Assembly (NCBI GenBank): GCA_964019055.1
Contig: OZ025214.1
Coordinates: 1,977,501 to 2,041,500, forward strand
Length of the DNA: 64,000 nt
DNA from: Anthopleura xanthogrammica
Taxonomy: Eukaryota > Cnidaria > Anthozoa > Actiniaria > Actiniidae
Direction: 5' to 3'
In this document: positions 50,193 through 62,468 of the stretch, in pieces
Position numbering within the stretch: position 1 is the first letter of the stretch
Layout of the letters: each line of letters opens with the position of its first letter
Notes under the pieces: model-generated
What the model was told of the DNA's origin: nothing
The model's database searches: none
What the model saw: only the letters and a program-made list of their open reading frames with translations
Position numbers and translations under genes: made by a program

Positions 50193-50594
50193 GACAACTG
50201 AATAAAGATGTTATTTAAACCTGCGAAACCTCCTGAAGCGTTTGAATGCGACGCAACGAGGGTTAGAAATCTGATCAGATTTTTCAGGTAAGATGGCTGC
50301 CGCGTGAGAAAGGTCCATATTTAGTACCAAGTATCATTACCTTTTTCAAGAGAGAATTTATTTATTATTTTTGCCTTTTTTTAACATGATGTCGTCGCTG
50401 ACAACTGAATAAAGATGTTATTTAAACCTGCGAAACCTTCTGAAGCGTTTGAATGCGACGCAACGAGTTGGGGGGGGGGGGGGATCTGATCAGATTTTTC
50501 AAGCAAGATGGCTGCCGCGTGAGAAAAGTCCATATTTAGTACCAAGTACATTTACCTTTTTTAAGAGAGAATGATTTGTTTTTGCCTTTTTTTA
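50193..50594. repeat. Tandem duplication, 207-bp unit
   Basis: GACAACTGAATAAAGATG begins at 50193 and 50400, each followed by nearly identical sequence including AAGATGGCTGCCGCGTGAGA. Copy 2 has a poly-G run (50468-50482) where copy 1 has GGTTAGAAA. About 90-95 percent identical otherwise. Confidence 0.95.
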
Positions 50595-51179
50595 CGGAAG
50601 TCAAAGCGTGTTGACAAATTGTCGCCCTTCCAAAAAGGCGTTACTGTTGACTGTAAATTGATGAAAACTAATAATAGAAACTCTGATACTTGAATAGCTA
50701 GGATCGCCCTTTAGAAATTGAGCCTAAAACGCATAATAAAGCTAAACAACACTCTATTACCCCGCCTATTAATCGAAGCCGAGAGGGTTTTAAAATATCT
50801 CATTAAAATAAACTGAACACATTTTAAAAAGAGGCTAGAAATAAGTTCTGTCAAAGCCTGTCAGCTCTTTCATTATCCAATGTACGGTGCACATGCGTAT
50901 ATTTATCAGATTTTGGCGAGCAGAACAAAGTTGGGTGGTACCAAAATATTATGACTGATTCAGTGTTAGTTGGTCTGGAAATCTTAAATTAAATTATACA
51001 TAAATTAAGACTCAAAGCAAAAATGTCCTTAATAGACAATAGGGATTGGACTAGCCTATCAATGATACCAGGAGAAACACTGTCTGATTCATTTCAAATC
51101 AGTTTTGATGCTTCAAATGGGAGATTAACTATTTCAATCGATAAGGTTTGTCTGAAAGACCTCTTGAAATTCCACTGAA

Positions 51180-51830
51180 AATTCCGCTGGCACAGATTTC
51201 CAAAAAAATTTCAAAACCTACTTAGTTTTTTAAATGGCTAAGCTACAGCACAGACGTTGATAAGATGGTTCAGTTTTCCTCAAGATAGATCGAATTTGAG
51301 ATATAGGAGCGTTTGAAGTGGCCATGGTTTTCGGAATCAGGGAAAGTGCTGGCACAGATTTTCAAACAAAAAAAATTCAAAACCAACTCAGTTTTCTAAA
51401 ATGGCCGAGTTACAGCACGAACGTAAGATTATCGCCTCAAGATAGATCGAGTCTGAGATATAGGAGCGTTTGAAGTGGTTTTCGGCGAAATCATACCTCG
51501 TAAAATTCAACTGAGGGAAGGTACTGGAACAAAACAAAAATTTCAAAACCAACTCAATTTTTTTAAATGGCTGAGTTAAAGCACGGACGTTATAAGATTG
51601 TTGCCTCAAGATAGATCGAGTTAGAGATATAGGAGTAATTGAAGTAGTTCTCGGAGCCAGTATCTATGTTCTCAATCTCTGTTTTCCGGCTCAATTTTTT
51701 TGAATTGCTGAGTTACAGCACAGACGTTATAAGATTTTTTTTGCCTGAAGTTAGATCAAGTTAGATATAATAGAAGTGTTTGGAGTAGTTCTCGGAGCCA
51801 GTCTTTAGATATCTACTCACTTCAACATCC
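51180..51830. repeat. Four-copy diverged tandem array, unit about 140-167 bp
   Basis: The word AATGGCTGAGTTACAGCAC (with variants) occurs at about 51233, 51400, 51566 and 51703, each followed by GACGT-ATAAGAT, then CCTCAAGATAGATCGAGTT, then AGATATAGGAG-GTTTGAAGT. The last copy is the most divergent. Confidence 0.92.
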
Positions 51831-52493
51831 CTGTGTTCCGGGAACATGATATTTAGTCCTCAAAGAGTTTATCGACTGACAACTAATCTTTCCGATCTGC
51901 TTGAAGAATTTTCGTAATCCAACATTCATTTAACAGTAGGTATATTGTGTAATCCTATTATTTGATGCTCTAACTCGTGTTACTAGAAAAATCACAGAGT
52001 TTTGATCAATGCTTACAAGATGCTAGACCTATAGGCAATGTGCATCAAAGCTCACAAAGCACTCTGGGAAAGTGAGTCCCGTAAAAATTTAAACCTGGAA
52101 ATCAAAGGAAATATCAGGAAAAAAAATTCCGTCTGTTATTTTCGTTGGTTGAAATACTTCTATTTCCACACAAAAAAAATATCGAAGGAAAAATTGTCAG
52201 ATAAATTTTTTGAGGAGAAAAAAATCGTGAGGACTCACTTTCCCATCATGCTTTGTGCTAGAGTTTAGAGCTCATGCACATTGGTTATTGAGAGTTTCCA
52301 TGATATGTAAAGGTATATCTGATCCCCTAGTGTTGCAGTAGACTATTAGGCTACCACCGCCATAAGAGCTCTTGACAGCACTAAGCATTGCCATGCATTA
52401 AAGTCGTATATATTAAACCTATCATTCGCTCGCGATTGAAATGAAAAAACAGGGCTTGTAGTTGGGTATTCGGGGAACCAAATCTAGCGAAAA

Positions 52494-52710
52494 AAAGAAA
52501 AGGAAATAAGAAAGAAGGGAAAAAGGAAGGAAGGAAGAAAGGAAAGAACGAAACGAGGAAACGAAAAAAAAAAACAAAGAAAGAAAGAAAGGAACGAAGA
52601 AACAAAGAAAGAAAGAAATAAAGAAACAAAGAAACAAACAAAGAAGTAAAGAAAGAAAGAAAGAAAGAAAGTAACAAAAAAACAAAGAAGCAAAGAAACA
52701 AAGAAGGGAA
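52494..52710 (+). repeat. (GAAA)n polypurine tract
   Basis: Imperfect GAAA and AAGG units over about 215 bp. It creates Phe/Leu-rich frames on the minus strand only. Confidence 0.95.
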
Positions 52711-52885
52711 GGATAAATATATTGTAAAGCTTAGCTTATATTGAAAATGACGGCTTTGACGTGAACTGCACCCAAATAATAATTTATTTAATACCGTAAA
52801 CTTATAAACGCCGCTATTTTAACGAGATCGTTTTACCTTAGTTTGATGATCAGTTTAATATAATAAAAAATTATGTTTATTTTAT

Positions 52886-52930
52886 TAGAATTAAATTGTT
52901 TCATAAAGCTAATTTTTCTCGAAAAAAAAA
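52886..52930 (-). mobile_element. SINE tail fragment, copy without tRNA head
   Basis: AATTAAATTGTTTCATAAAG followed by CTAATTTTTCTCGAAAAAAA is shared with 55647-55688, where it adjoins a tRNA-like segment. Here only the tail is present. Confidence 0.6.
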
Positions 52931-52934
52931 TGCC

Positions 52935-54281
52935 GTTAATTGTAGATGTTTATAATATACCGTATTTCAAGTGCTGGAAATGGCCCATCAGGAAAGATAA
53001 AAGCTGTTGAAACGCCATTAAGACGCTATAATGGCAAAAGGAACTCAAGACTAATTTACATTCTCATCGAAAAGCACACAAACCCACACGCAAAAATGCT
53101 TCACAGAAGATGTCTTGAAATATTTAAATATTAAAAAAAGCCTGATAATGAAAGCTGAACAAATTCCAGGATCCTCTTTATATTAAATGGAATAATATCA
53201 GGGACATGAAATACACATGATATATCACGTTTCATCTACATTTCACTACGTTTTATCTACGTTTTGCAGAACTTTACAACAACAACAAAAACCCTTTAAG
53301 GATAAGTGAATTTTAAAAACAAACATTTAACTAGGTGACTCATTATTCCTAAAAAAAACAATTTTTTTTAGAATCAAGGATTGAGTGGGAAGTAGGATGC
53401 ATTAAGGTATCACGTGATCATTGCTCCGAGTAGTCTCAAATATATCACTTCAACTTTCCAAGAAGATATTCTCAAACGCGAGAGTAATTTTTTCCCAGAA
53501 TTTTACTTGTTTCTTTGATAGCTTAATTAGCAATCAGTCAAAAATAGCAAAAATTATCAAATGACCAAACGGTTAAACAATATCTTTTTCCTTGATAAAA
53601 CAATTTTTTTTTTTTTTTTTTTTGCAATCTTCAGTTATTCCGTTCGTCCACTGAACATGTGAACTTGCCTAAACTAGTATTCAATGTAGTTATATATTCA
53701 TTCACTGTGTATTCATTATCACGTCGCGGTAATTAAGTTATGGGGGAGATGTATCCGCGACTGTTGTGATATGAGGTATAAAACAGCAAGAAAGAGGATC
53801 GTGATCGCCAGGGGAGGAGGGTGGGGCAAAACTAGGCTTAACTGACGTTGTTGCTGCTTGTACGCATTCAGTTACGTTCTAATTAATTAAGCAGTGAGAA
53901 TAGTTAACTGGCGTATATACAAATATTTAGCAGTTTCATTTCTGGGGACTCAATTGAATGACTTTGGACCCATTCATTTGTTAACTAAATCAAATTCCTT
54001 TTGACCTTTACAAACTATGGAGGAAACCCGAACTGAACCAATATCAAAAAAAGCATCTTATCATATTACCGTATTTCACTGTACGCGTGATTCTAAAAAA
54101 AACCTTTGGGGAAAATGTCGTCAGCAAAAAAAGTACGCTTTTCCGAAAAGTGTAATAACTTCCCGTTCGGACTCGCCGTTCGGACTCGCTGCCGTCAATC
54201 ATGTAAAAACTACGCATTTTGATTCGCATTTATTAAAAACGCTTTGAAATCGATTTTTTATATGTGGTCATATGATAAAAT
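52935..54281. other. Intergenic, nothing firm
   Basis: A poly-T run lies at 53606-53623. A plus-strand ATG frame (54017-54247) encodes a basic peptide without recognised motif; a small repeat GTTCGGACTCGC occurs inside it. Confidence 0.45.
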
Positions 54282-54424
54282 GCTTATTGACTGAGTTAAG
54301 GTCGGTCCGAACGGGAAAATATTTGGCTCTCGGTCCTTGGCACGGAACTCGCTACGCTCGTTCCGTACTTCAGGACCTCGAGCCAAATATTTTCCCGTTC
54401 GGACCTCCCACTCAGTCAATAAGT
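54282..54424. mobile_element. Palindromic MITE with GGTCCGAACGGGAAAATATT arms
   Basis: Left GCTTATTGACTGAG, then GGTCCGAACGGGAAAATATT and TGGCTC; right GAGCCAAATATTTTCCCGTT and CGGACC, then CTCAGTCAATAAG, an almost perfect inverted repeat. The loop has a second palindrome (GGAACTCGCTACGCTCGTTCC). About 143 bp. Confidence 0.92.
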
Positions 54425-55238
54425 ACATAGTACTTTACTCACACATCAAAATCCCGGCAGCCGATCTGATTCCTCTGCTCGTATATAAAGAAGCTGATGT
54501 TTTTGAAGCCAAAGTTTCAGTCGGTTATTATAAAATCACTTCAAGTAATCCTTGCAATAAACGCATAAAAAACCACGCTGACTTTCTCGCACCGGCAGTG
54601 AACGATTAACCGATTATCACAGAAGAGGTAAAATATTGGGTGTGACTTGGTTAATGACCAAACCGTTATGATAATCATCGAGATATAACTACCGTTTAGA
54701 CGAAAATGAATATTTATAGATCTTAATTATTATGGTTAAATTTAACAACCAAAAGGCTACGCACGCGCAATTCAACCTATAATATAAAGTTAACTGTTCT
54801 TCACAAGGTCAATGAGAATCACTGGCTGCACTTCAAAAGATGCTTTTAATGTCACTAAACGTGCCTTAAATAGTGGCACAGAAATTTCGTGCGTTGTTAG
54901 GAACTGGAGATCGATCTTTAGGAAAGATCGATTTGATAGATAAGTCAAATAAATGTATATGACAGCCTACCACATAGTAAAGAAGATGTTATCTGGTTTA
55001 GGAAATTAACTTATCTTTTGAATTGAAAAAGACCTTTTAGGTATTTTATGGAAGAACACGTTTTCAGTTGTAAAAATAAGCAGTTTACAATAAACGTGCC
55101 AATGAATAGAAATCAATGGTTTGCGGAATTCAAAAATAATGAAATATCTGATCAAATCCAAGACCTAAAGTGTTCCTATTTATGATTTGCACTGAAAATT
55201 GTATAGTTCAGCCAGTAATATTATTACGTAATATTATA

Positions 55239-55349
55239 ATAGACCCCTTGCACGTGACGTCAGAGCAGCGCTCAATTTGGGGGGCAAAACAAACAAAAAA
55301 TTAATCTCCTGAGACTTGGAACCTATCCGACGTGTTGCAAGGGGTCTAT
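55239..55349. mobile_element. Palindromic MITE, ATAGACCCCTTGCACGTGACG family, internally deleted copy
   Basis: Same termini as 36835-36970 and the same left half. The right inner arm is missing: GGAACCTAT joins directly to CCGACGTGTTGCAAGGGGTC, a loss of 28 bp relative to the full copy, so only the outer ends can still pair. Confidence 0.92.
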
Positions 55350-55409
55350 AGGCTGATGTACAGACTGGAAGCATGAAACTAGGTCTTTTTTACAAGTCCA
55401 CAAAGTAGT

Positions 55410-55431
55410 ACTAGCAGCAGCAGTAGCAGCA

Positions 55432-55468
<37 letters not shown>

Positions 55469-55522
55469 CAACAGCAGCAGTAGCAGCAGCAGCAGCAGTA
55501 GCAGTAGCAGCAGTAGCAATAT
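55410..55522 (+). repeat. CAG/GCA-type trinucleotide microsatellite
   Basis: GCA-phase repeat with TAG and AAC interruptions over about 110 bp. The CAG frame is broken by TAG stops, so this is not a polyglutamine exon. Confidence 0.95.
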
Positions 55523-55644
55523 TAGGAAGTGATCTGCGTCATTAAGAAACTTTTTCCTGGAAAAAAGTTTTTGTAGCCGGGAACTCGGATTTGTTTCGAT
55601 AACTAAAGTAAATTTAGGTGTCTTTGTGCTGGGTAAATTATTAT

Positions 55645-55745
55645 AGAATTAAATTGTTTCATAAAGCTAATTTTTCTCGAAAAAAAAATTACGAGCTCCA
55701 GGATTCGAACCCGCGTAGCCTCCAGTTTGCAGTCAGGTCAATATT
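55645..55745 (-). mobile_element. tRNA-Cys-like SINE fragment with AT-rich tail
   Basis: On the minus strand TGACTGCAAACTGG (anticodon-loop-like, GCA) is followed by GCGGGTTCGAATCCTGG (T-arm with box B), then a T-run and the tail CGAGAAAAATTAGC also found at 52886-52930. The 5' half of the tRNA (acceptor and D arm with box A) is absent, so it cannot be a working tRNA gene; a truncated SINE is the best reading. Confidence 0.55.
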
Positions 55746-55749
55746 ATAA

Positions 55750-57400
55750 AAGAAATTTGTTGACAACACAATAAGCATTCAGTCGGGTGTACTGGAACTG
55801 CTAGCATGTCTTGGACGGTGCGCAGCGCTATTCTGAGTGTGCTATGTGGAATATATCAATAAATTATTAAGAATCGAGCTAATATCGCTTTAATATAGCC
55901 CCGCCGTCTTTTTTTCTCTTATTACCCTACTAGTAACTATAACCACGGAAATATCCAGCTGATCTAAAAGTGTGACGTAGAAATGACGTCACTGCAAAAC
56001 TGAGGTGTCATGAAGTCTGCGAACATTGTTTGACTTATTAAAGTTATATCTGAGATCAATCTAGATTTTTGAGAGAGGTTTTAAATATTTCGTATACATT
56101 AACTAAGATATTCATTATTGAGTGGGAAAATAAAGTAAAGAAGTAACCGTTTCCCGAGTCGCCGGACTACTAAGGATGACAGCTCAATTTTGCAAATTTT
56201 CTCGATTCTCATTGGCCAATATTTTTCTCAGATCAGCTGAATAGATTCTAAATAAAATGGGATAAAATGTTAAGCTCAGGGAAAAGGACAATAAATGATT
56301 TTTTTTTCTATTTTAAGCTTAATATAGTGGCCAACTGTTTGTTTTTGGTGAAAAAAGCCAATTTTCAAGTAACTAGCATATAATAAGGAAGGTGGCTTTT
56401 TTATCCTTCTGATCCTTTCTCTAAATATTATAAAACCAACTTTCGAAATTTGGTTGCTTACTCATACCTAAATATTAGAGTTGCTTATTTAGCGCGCGGT
56501 GTTTGCAAATACGCTCATTTTACACCAAAAATGCCTTTGAAGTTGCGCTTCCTATCAACCTATTTTAACTCTAGATCGACCAATATATGCATCGGACAAT
56601 CAAACTCAAACTTTTTCTCAAATATCTAAATTGCATTGACCCAACTAGTCCGCAGTGCGCAATCTCTAGCCTGACTCATATGAACCACAAGTAAATTCGA
56701 CCACTATGCGCATGCTCTTCTTTAGTTAGTCACACTTTTAACATACATATACACATATATAGTTCTAATAGTTAAGTTTCCTTTAAACTTTAACAAAAGA
56801 TTACTTTTAAAGAAAAATATAGAGTCCAGAGCAAGATTTTAGGCTTTTGCCCTGTTTAAAATCAAAATGTATGGTTGCTAAATAAAATTTTAAGTTTATT
56901 GTGCGATTTTGAGCGGTTTTTGTGCGCGCGCATCGTGGTCTCATATCGAACGTTCAAAAGTAGTCAGTCACCTTAAAATGCGACCGTATTAAACACACAC
57001 AATTCATTAACTGTCTGCGTAACAGTTATTAGCTGTCGGCAAGTGCTAATAACACATAGTGTATATTTCCAGAAAGCTATTTATTATGACTAGCGATTTC
57101 TTAGAATATCGCCAGGCAATGAATTCTTTCTTTTTTTGCAATAAACTGGAAGTTGAACTAAGTGAGTAATTGAAAGTGTTGCAGTAATGATGGAAGCGAC
57201 GTCAGGTGGTTTGGTTATTCATTGCTTAATCAGTTTTGGTTGCAGTAAAAGTCATAATCTCGAAGGTTTGTAATTAAAAACGTACATCTCCCGAACAGTG
57301 AAGAGTAACGCTGGTGAACGACTTGGGAAAGTCCTTTCCTAGTAAGCTTACTTTTATGTGTTTTGTGAGTATTTCTTTAACATTAATTAAGAAATCTTTT
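55750..57400. other. Intergenic, nothing recognised
   Basis: No exon, RNA gene or repeat pair noticed. Confidence 0.5.
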
Positions 57401-57414
57401 GCTTTTCTTCCAAT

Positions 57415-57640
57415 TCTTTCCTTCCTTCCTTCCTTTCTTTCTTCCCCCCTTTCTTCCTTTCTTTCTTTCTTTCTTTCTTTCGTTCGTTCGTTCGAATTCT
57501 TTCTGTTCGTTCGTTCGTTCGTTCGTTCGATAGATCGTTTTTCTTTCTTTCTTTCATTTTTTCTTTCTTTCTTTTTTTCTTTCTTTTTTCTTTTTCTTTC
57601 TTTCTTTCTTCCTTTCGTTCGTTCTTTCTTTCCCTTTTTC
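57415..57640 (+). repeat. (TTTC)n / (TTCG)n polypyrimidine tract
   Basis: TTTC, TTCC and TTCG tetranucleotide units, the TTCG units clustered at 57480-57530. Open frames across it on both strands are by-products. Confidence 0.95.
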
Positions 57641-59733
57641 TATGTCGTGTTAGTCTCATCTTTTCTTTTTTGAATTCATTAGCATGCATAAACACCCTTT
57701 ATTTCTTTGAAGGATTCCTTAGACTTTCTCTATCTTATATGTTGCGTAGCTCCGATATGCGGCGGATAATGTTACAAATATAAGATGCATATCAATTCAA
57801 ACTAAATTAAATTATCATGAACTATTTGCTATGAGAAGCTTTACCAGCAGCATATCAAGTGCCGTCAACATAATCTTCTTGTATCATGCTCGTCCGTTTT
57901 GATTAGTACCAACTAAAAAGTATCTCAATTCAAATTCCATGTGATGGTTCGTCCGACGACTGAACCCACAACTACAGCGGTGCACAATAGCGCGTTAGCA
58001 ACGTATCCTACTCGTGCTTCATAAACTTGGAGAATCCTTGAAGTAAACAAGTAAGGATATTTTGAATTCAGTTCTAAATGAAAAGTTACAGTTAGGAGCG
58101 TGGTAGTAATAGCTCAGATAGAGTATGGTTAGTAAGGGTGGGGCCCGGTGTGCTTGGCTATACTGCCAGCATTAAGGTGTTGTTAACAGTTGTTAACAAT
58201 CTAGCGCATTTACTGAAATATATACTTATTGATACTATATCCGCTGCGGAGCCTCGGCATTAACAAAGGGTGTTAACAAACATTTTTCCGGACATATAGT
58301 AGTTTTAAAGCGCAGATGTTGTAATGGATATGTAGTTTGTAAAAAGAGCCTGAGAAAATCGCTAATTACTGAGGGTGCACTACTAGCCTCTAAAGTGACA
58401 GAATTCTTTGAAAAGCCGCCAATTATGATGTTGTTACTGCCGTTGTTGATGAGTACTGTTGCCTGCTTTGTTGTTGTTCATGGTGTTTCGTTTTTGTTGT
58501 TGTCGTCGCCGCCACCGTCGTCTTCGTCGTTGCCGCTGCTGTTGTTTGTTGCTGCTGTTGTTGCTGAGTGCTGTTATTTTTGTTGTTGTTGGTTATGTTT
58601 GTTTTTTGTTGTTTTTGTTATCGTTGTTGTTGTCGTCGCTGCGGCTGTTGTTTTAAGAAGTTATATCCTTGCTGGTTCGCTGTTGTTGTTGATGAAGCTT
58701 CTCGCTTTCTTTTTAATTCCACATAAAATATAGGCCTTTTAAATTAAAAAACTCTAATTATATTTCTAGAATAATACCACAAAATGTTGACGATTGTGCT
58801 CTATACATCAATGCAATATTTGGGCTGTTTTGGTCAAAACAAATTAACTATCCTTCAAACAAAGCATTGTAAGTCTATATAATGGTCATGCACAGTGATA
58901 CAATGAAACTAGTTTGTCATCAACTGCAACGTTAACTTCTCTGGAGGGAATTGGAGTGATTTCGCCCCGAGTATCGGTCACTAGTGAGTATGGTTTTTTT
59001 GTTTTACTGATCTTAGTGTTAATATCCAACGGGTTATTGTATTCTACTATCTGTCTACACTGCAATCGTTGCTGTTTAATCACATCCGGAAATCGAACAA
59101 ATGAAACTGAATATTTAAAACAGCTTAAAACTCATCCTTGAGAGTGTTCGCTCATTTTTTCTCACGAAAACAAAGCTTTTCATAATAGTTAATTAAAAAC
59201 TTAATTTCATAACGTCAGAAGGCTAGCTATCAAGTCTTGGATCATATCCTCTTCCAGATTGGTGTAATTAAAATTTTCGTTAGGTGATACAAGGGGGAAA
59301 AAAGAAAGAAAGGAGAATTCCATGTGCTTAGTACCCATGTAAACTACAAAGAGCAAAAAAAAAAAAAAAAAATAGAAGAGAAGAGAAGAAAAATCCATGA
59401 CAAAAGATGAACTAAAAAATATCCAGATCACTGTTTCCAATACTAAACATGTTGCTCCAATGGTATCATTTTTATCATCACTTTGAGGAAAATCTCCAAA
59501 GAACTGTATCTGTAGACAACGTCCTCTTGGTAATAATACCTTAATGAGTTGTTAATCCGATCCCAAGATAAAAGGCTATAAGCCACGCGCGACTAGAGAA
59601 GAAATTAAAAAGTGAAGCGAAAGCGTAATATTTTCTTATTGCGTTCTTACTATGAAAATAATCAGGTCAGTTATTATTTTTCTTGAAATTAATCTCGTTT
59701 TCTTCATTTCTTTTCATACCTTTCTTCTTTTAA
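57641..59733. other. Intergenic with a degenerate TTG/GTT tract
   Basis: About 58430-58690 is a degenerate (TTG)n/(CTG)n stretch giving Leu/Val/Cys-rich frames. At 58914-58985 both strands read plausible short peptides next to a GTGAGT donor on the plus strand, but nothing is recognised. A poly-A run lies at 59356-59371. Confidence 0.5.
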
Positions 59734-59943
59734 TTATTTGCTTTTCTTCAATTTTTTTTTCATTTTGCTTTCCTTTCCATTCCTTTTCATCTATTCATTT
59801 TTTAATCAGTGCTCGAATATAAAGCCTTTTCCTAAAACTTTTCGTTATTTGCTTTTCTTCTTTCTTTTTTTATTTCATTTTGCTTTCCTTTCCTTTCCTT
59901 TTCATCTATTCATTTTTTTTATCAGTGCTCGAAAATATAATAT
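59734..59943. repeat. Tandem duplication, 111-bp unit, T-rich
   Basis: TTATTTGCTTTTCTTC begins at 59734 and 59845; both units contain CATTTTGCTTTCCTTTCC, TTTTCATCTATTCATTTTTT and ATCAGTGCTCGAA. About 90 percent identical. Confidence 0.92.
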
Positions 59944-61565
59944 TTTCTAGACTATTCTGGACATTTAATTTTTTCACTGGCTGAGCATATTGTTTCAGTT
60001 CCCATTTCAGACCAAGTGCCATTCCCTTGAGAATTGTTTTTTGTTTACTGACGACGACGGCTGAGATTGATATGACTCAAACAACGAAAATGGGAAAACA
60101 TTACGACCATGCAAAAGAAAAGATATATTGAGTTCAATATATTAGTTCTTTTACTGAAGATATCATTTCCAATGTTTTCCTAAGCTTTGTCAGTCGTTGA
60201 CATGCGCCTTTATATACTGATATTTCTTGCTTTGCTTTAGTGATTCAAGAGTTAAACATGTTACATTAAAGCACAATAGACACCGACACTTCCGTTGATT
60301 TGTAACATAATAAAAATATACAAAAACACTACCCCCAACATACTATATAAATAAAACTAATGAGTCTACACTTTGATTCTATTGTCGAGCATATTATTTC
60401 TATTGTTAAGGATTTTTAGTTTTTGAATACTGACATTCATAGTCATTCAAAAACAAATGGTTCTATGCGAGAAAAAGAGGAATTTTAGGCGCGACTGAAA
60501 TAGTAAGTTGTCATTGAATTAGCTTCAGTTGTTGTTTGTTGTTTGTTATTTGAATCATGCTGACACAAGAAAGACAACATGTATATCTTAACAATGAAAG
60601 ACAAACGACTCTTTCCGAATATTACCTTTCGTTTTTCTTTAAAAAAGTTTCCCTTTGCCGACCATTATGTCATCAACTTGATGCATTTCACTTTTTTCTT
60701 CTTGTATGTATCAAACTATGATTCCTAACTCATGCATTGCAACACTAAAAGGATACAAATTTGGTTTTACTTTCAAAGAATTGCTCTGCATAAACTGATG
60801 TCAATACGTACTAATATTGATCTTCAGATATACTCCTCCTCAATATACTGGTCAAGTTAGCAAGAACGACGCTACCATACATAAAACCCAGGCAAGAGAA
60901 ACGGACTCAGATACAAAGAGAGGATACGAAGGTACGGGTTTGTAATGTGATAATGTGAACTCTGGTGTTTTCCAATTTAGAATCAATAAACACATTATAT
61001 CACAATAAAATACAAAGGAGAAGATTCCATATTGTTGCAGCGTGTGTGTAAGGACATTTTAAGGGCGTGAACTGTGCACAGAACTTAAAACAAAAATGTT
61101 TGAAATTTAATTTTTTTTGTTATTGTTGTTTTTCTAAGTTAAAATTATTCTTTTCTGCAGCTAGTCTGCGTTTGAAATTTTTGAGAATTGTAGGGATAGG
61201 GTAAAGTGGGAGAAATTGAATTGTCTTTTGCGAACACGCTATGCAAGATAAAGTAAAATAGAGCGGTTTTCGTACGAGTGAGAAGCGATGCGTAGTCGTA
61301 CTGTAGCAGATCTTACCGTATCTTACCATAGCTGTATTACTATGCGTTCTCATTGGATGAATTACTGGAAGACAATGGGAAGCCATTTCAATGTTAGGGT
61401 ACCCGCTCTATAATTTCGAACCTTACATTTACATAGGTAATTCACTTCATTTGAGTTTCCTCGTTTCTTCAAAGAGTACAAAACTATTCAGAAAACGAGT
61501 TCGAACTAAACAAAATCAGATATATATTTCCATTTAATTAAAAAATAATATTTATCTGGTTTATA
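59944..61565. other. Intergenic, nothing recognised
   Basis: AT-rich with no supported gene. The 88-codon minus-strand frame at 61120-61386 matches nothing I know. Confidence 0.5.
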
Positions 61566-61765
61566 AAGGGTGGCATAACCGACGGTAAGGCATTCATTCG
61601 CCTCTCATCTCTCGGGGTTCCCGAATTCGATTCCTGGACTCGGCATCACATGATGTGAGTAGAGTTAAGCTTGTTTAGTCTCTCCCTTCCTTGATTCAAG
61701 GGTTTTCTTTGGATTCCCGGCCAAGTTTTTTCTCCCTTCGCAAAACCTAACACGCTAAATTCCAT
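61566..61765 (+). mobile_element. tRNA-derived SINE, nearly full length, degenerate
   Basis: tRNA-like head of about 75 bp (box A-like TGGCATAACCGACGG near 61571, box B GAATTCGATTCC near 61624) followed by ACTCGGCATCACATG, TTTAGTCTCTCCCTTCCTTG, TTTTCTTTGGATTCCCGG and TTTTTTCTCCCTTCGCAAAA. This layout and wording match a SINE family I remember as common in corals and anemones. The minus-strand fragment at 15276-15400 is a relative. Box A has decayed, so it is probably silent. Confidence 0.75.
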
Positions 61766-62400
61766 ACCAAAAATACGTTGTTGACTGACATATAGACATA
61801 GAGTTTCTATTTTCAAAAGCTTTGTTACTGAGCCGTCTTGCCATAGTTGTGTGTCATGTACATTGCCGGGGATGCAATACAAACGGCATTTTTAGTAACG
61901 ATATATACGATAAGTTTTCTATTAACAATCTTCCTCCCTATTAAGTAAAAACAATTTTCTTCATGAATAGTGGATGGCTTTTAAAGCTTTTATATTGAAT
62001 TTAGAACGTTTTTGTTTTGAGTAAGTGAAAAGAAAACATATATTTTCAATCACAAAAAATACGAAAACATTTTGAAATGAAATCGCGGCACAGTGTATTT
62101 GGATTACTAACGAAAAAAAATCATTGTGAAAGTAGCAATTTTGATTTTCATTCCCGTTAGATGAGAAGCCGACGGATTTGAATACTTCCTTAGTCAAACC
62201 GCCTAGGTTCAATCAGAAATTTGATCTTAGATTAGGATGTATGTGATCCTTTGCGTAAATACAGTCTAAAATAACCGGAAATTCTCTTTAAAACATCGGG
62301 AGAGAGTCGAACTGGTTTTCATGACATTTTAAGGCAAATTGCTATTTTAGTCTTCTTTGCGTATATTGACACAGATGATTTGTTATTTCCATATTCTTTA
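61766..62400. other. Intergenic, nothing recognised
   Basis: No exon or repeat noticed between the SINE and the polypyrimidine tract. Confidence 0.5.
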
Positions 62401-62468
62401 TTTCTCTCCCTTCGTCTCTCTCTTCTTCTTTTTTTTTTTTCTTTCTTTCTTTCTTTCTTTCTTTTCCC
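62400..62468 (+). repeat. (TTTC)n polypyrimidine tract
   Basis: Short pyrimidine run with six or so pure TTTC units. Confidence 0.93.

Noticed and set aside
54337..54609. 90-codon plus-strand frame
   Set aside because: Begins inside the loop of a palindromic MITE and has no recognised content or ATG start.
55410..55522. Polyglutamine-encoding exon
   Set aside because: The CAG frame contains TAG stops; no flanking coding sequence or splice sites.
55645..55745. Functional tRNA-Cys gene on the minus strand
   Set aside because: T-arm and anticodon-like loop are present, but no D arm, box A or complementary acceptor strand is found.
58395..58733. 112-codon Leu/Val/Cys-rich frame as a membrane protein
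   Set aside because: Produced by a degenerate (TTG)n tract; hydrophobicity follows from T-rich codons.
61566..61640. Functional tRNA gene
   Set aside because: The head lacks a proper acceptor stem and is followed by a SINE body; box A has decayed.
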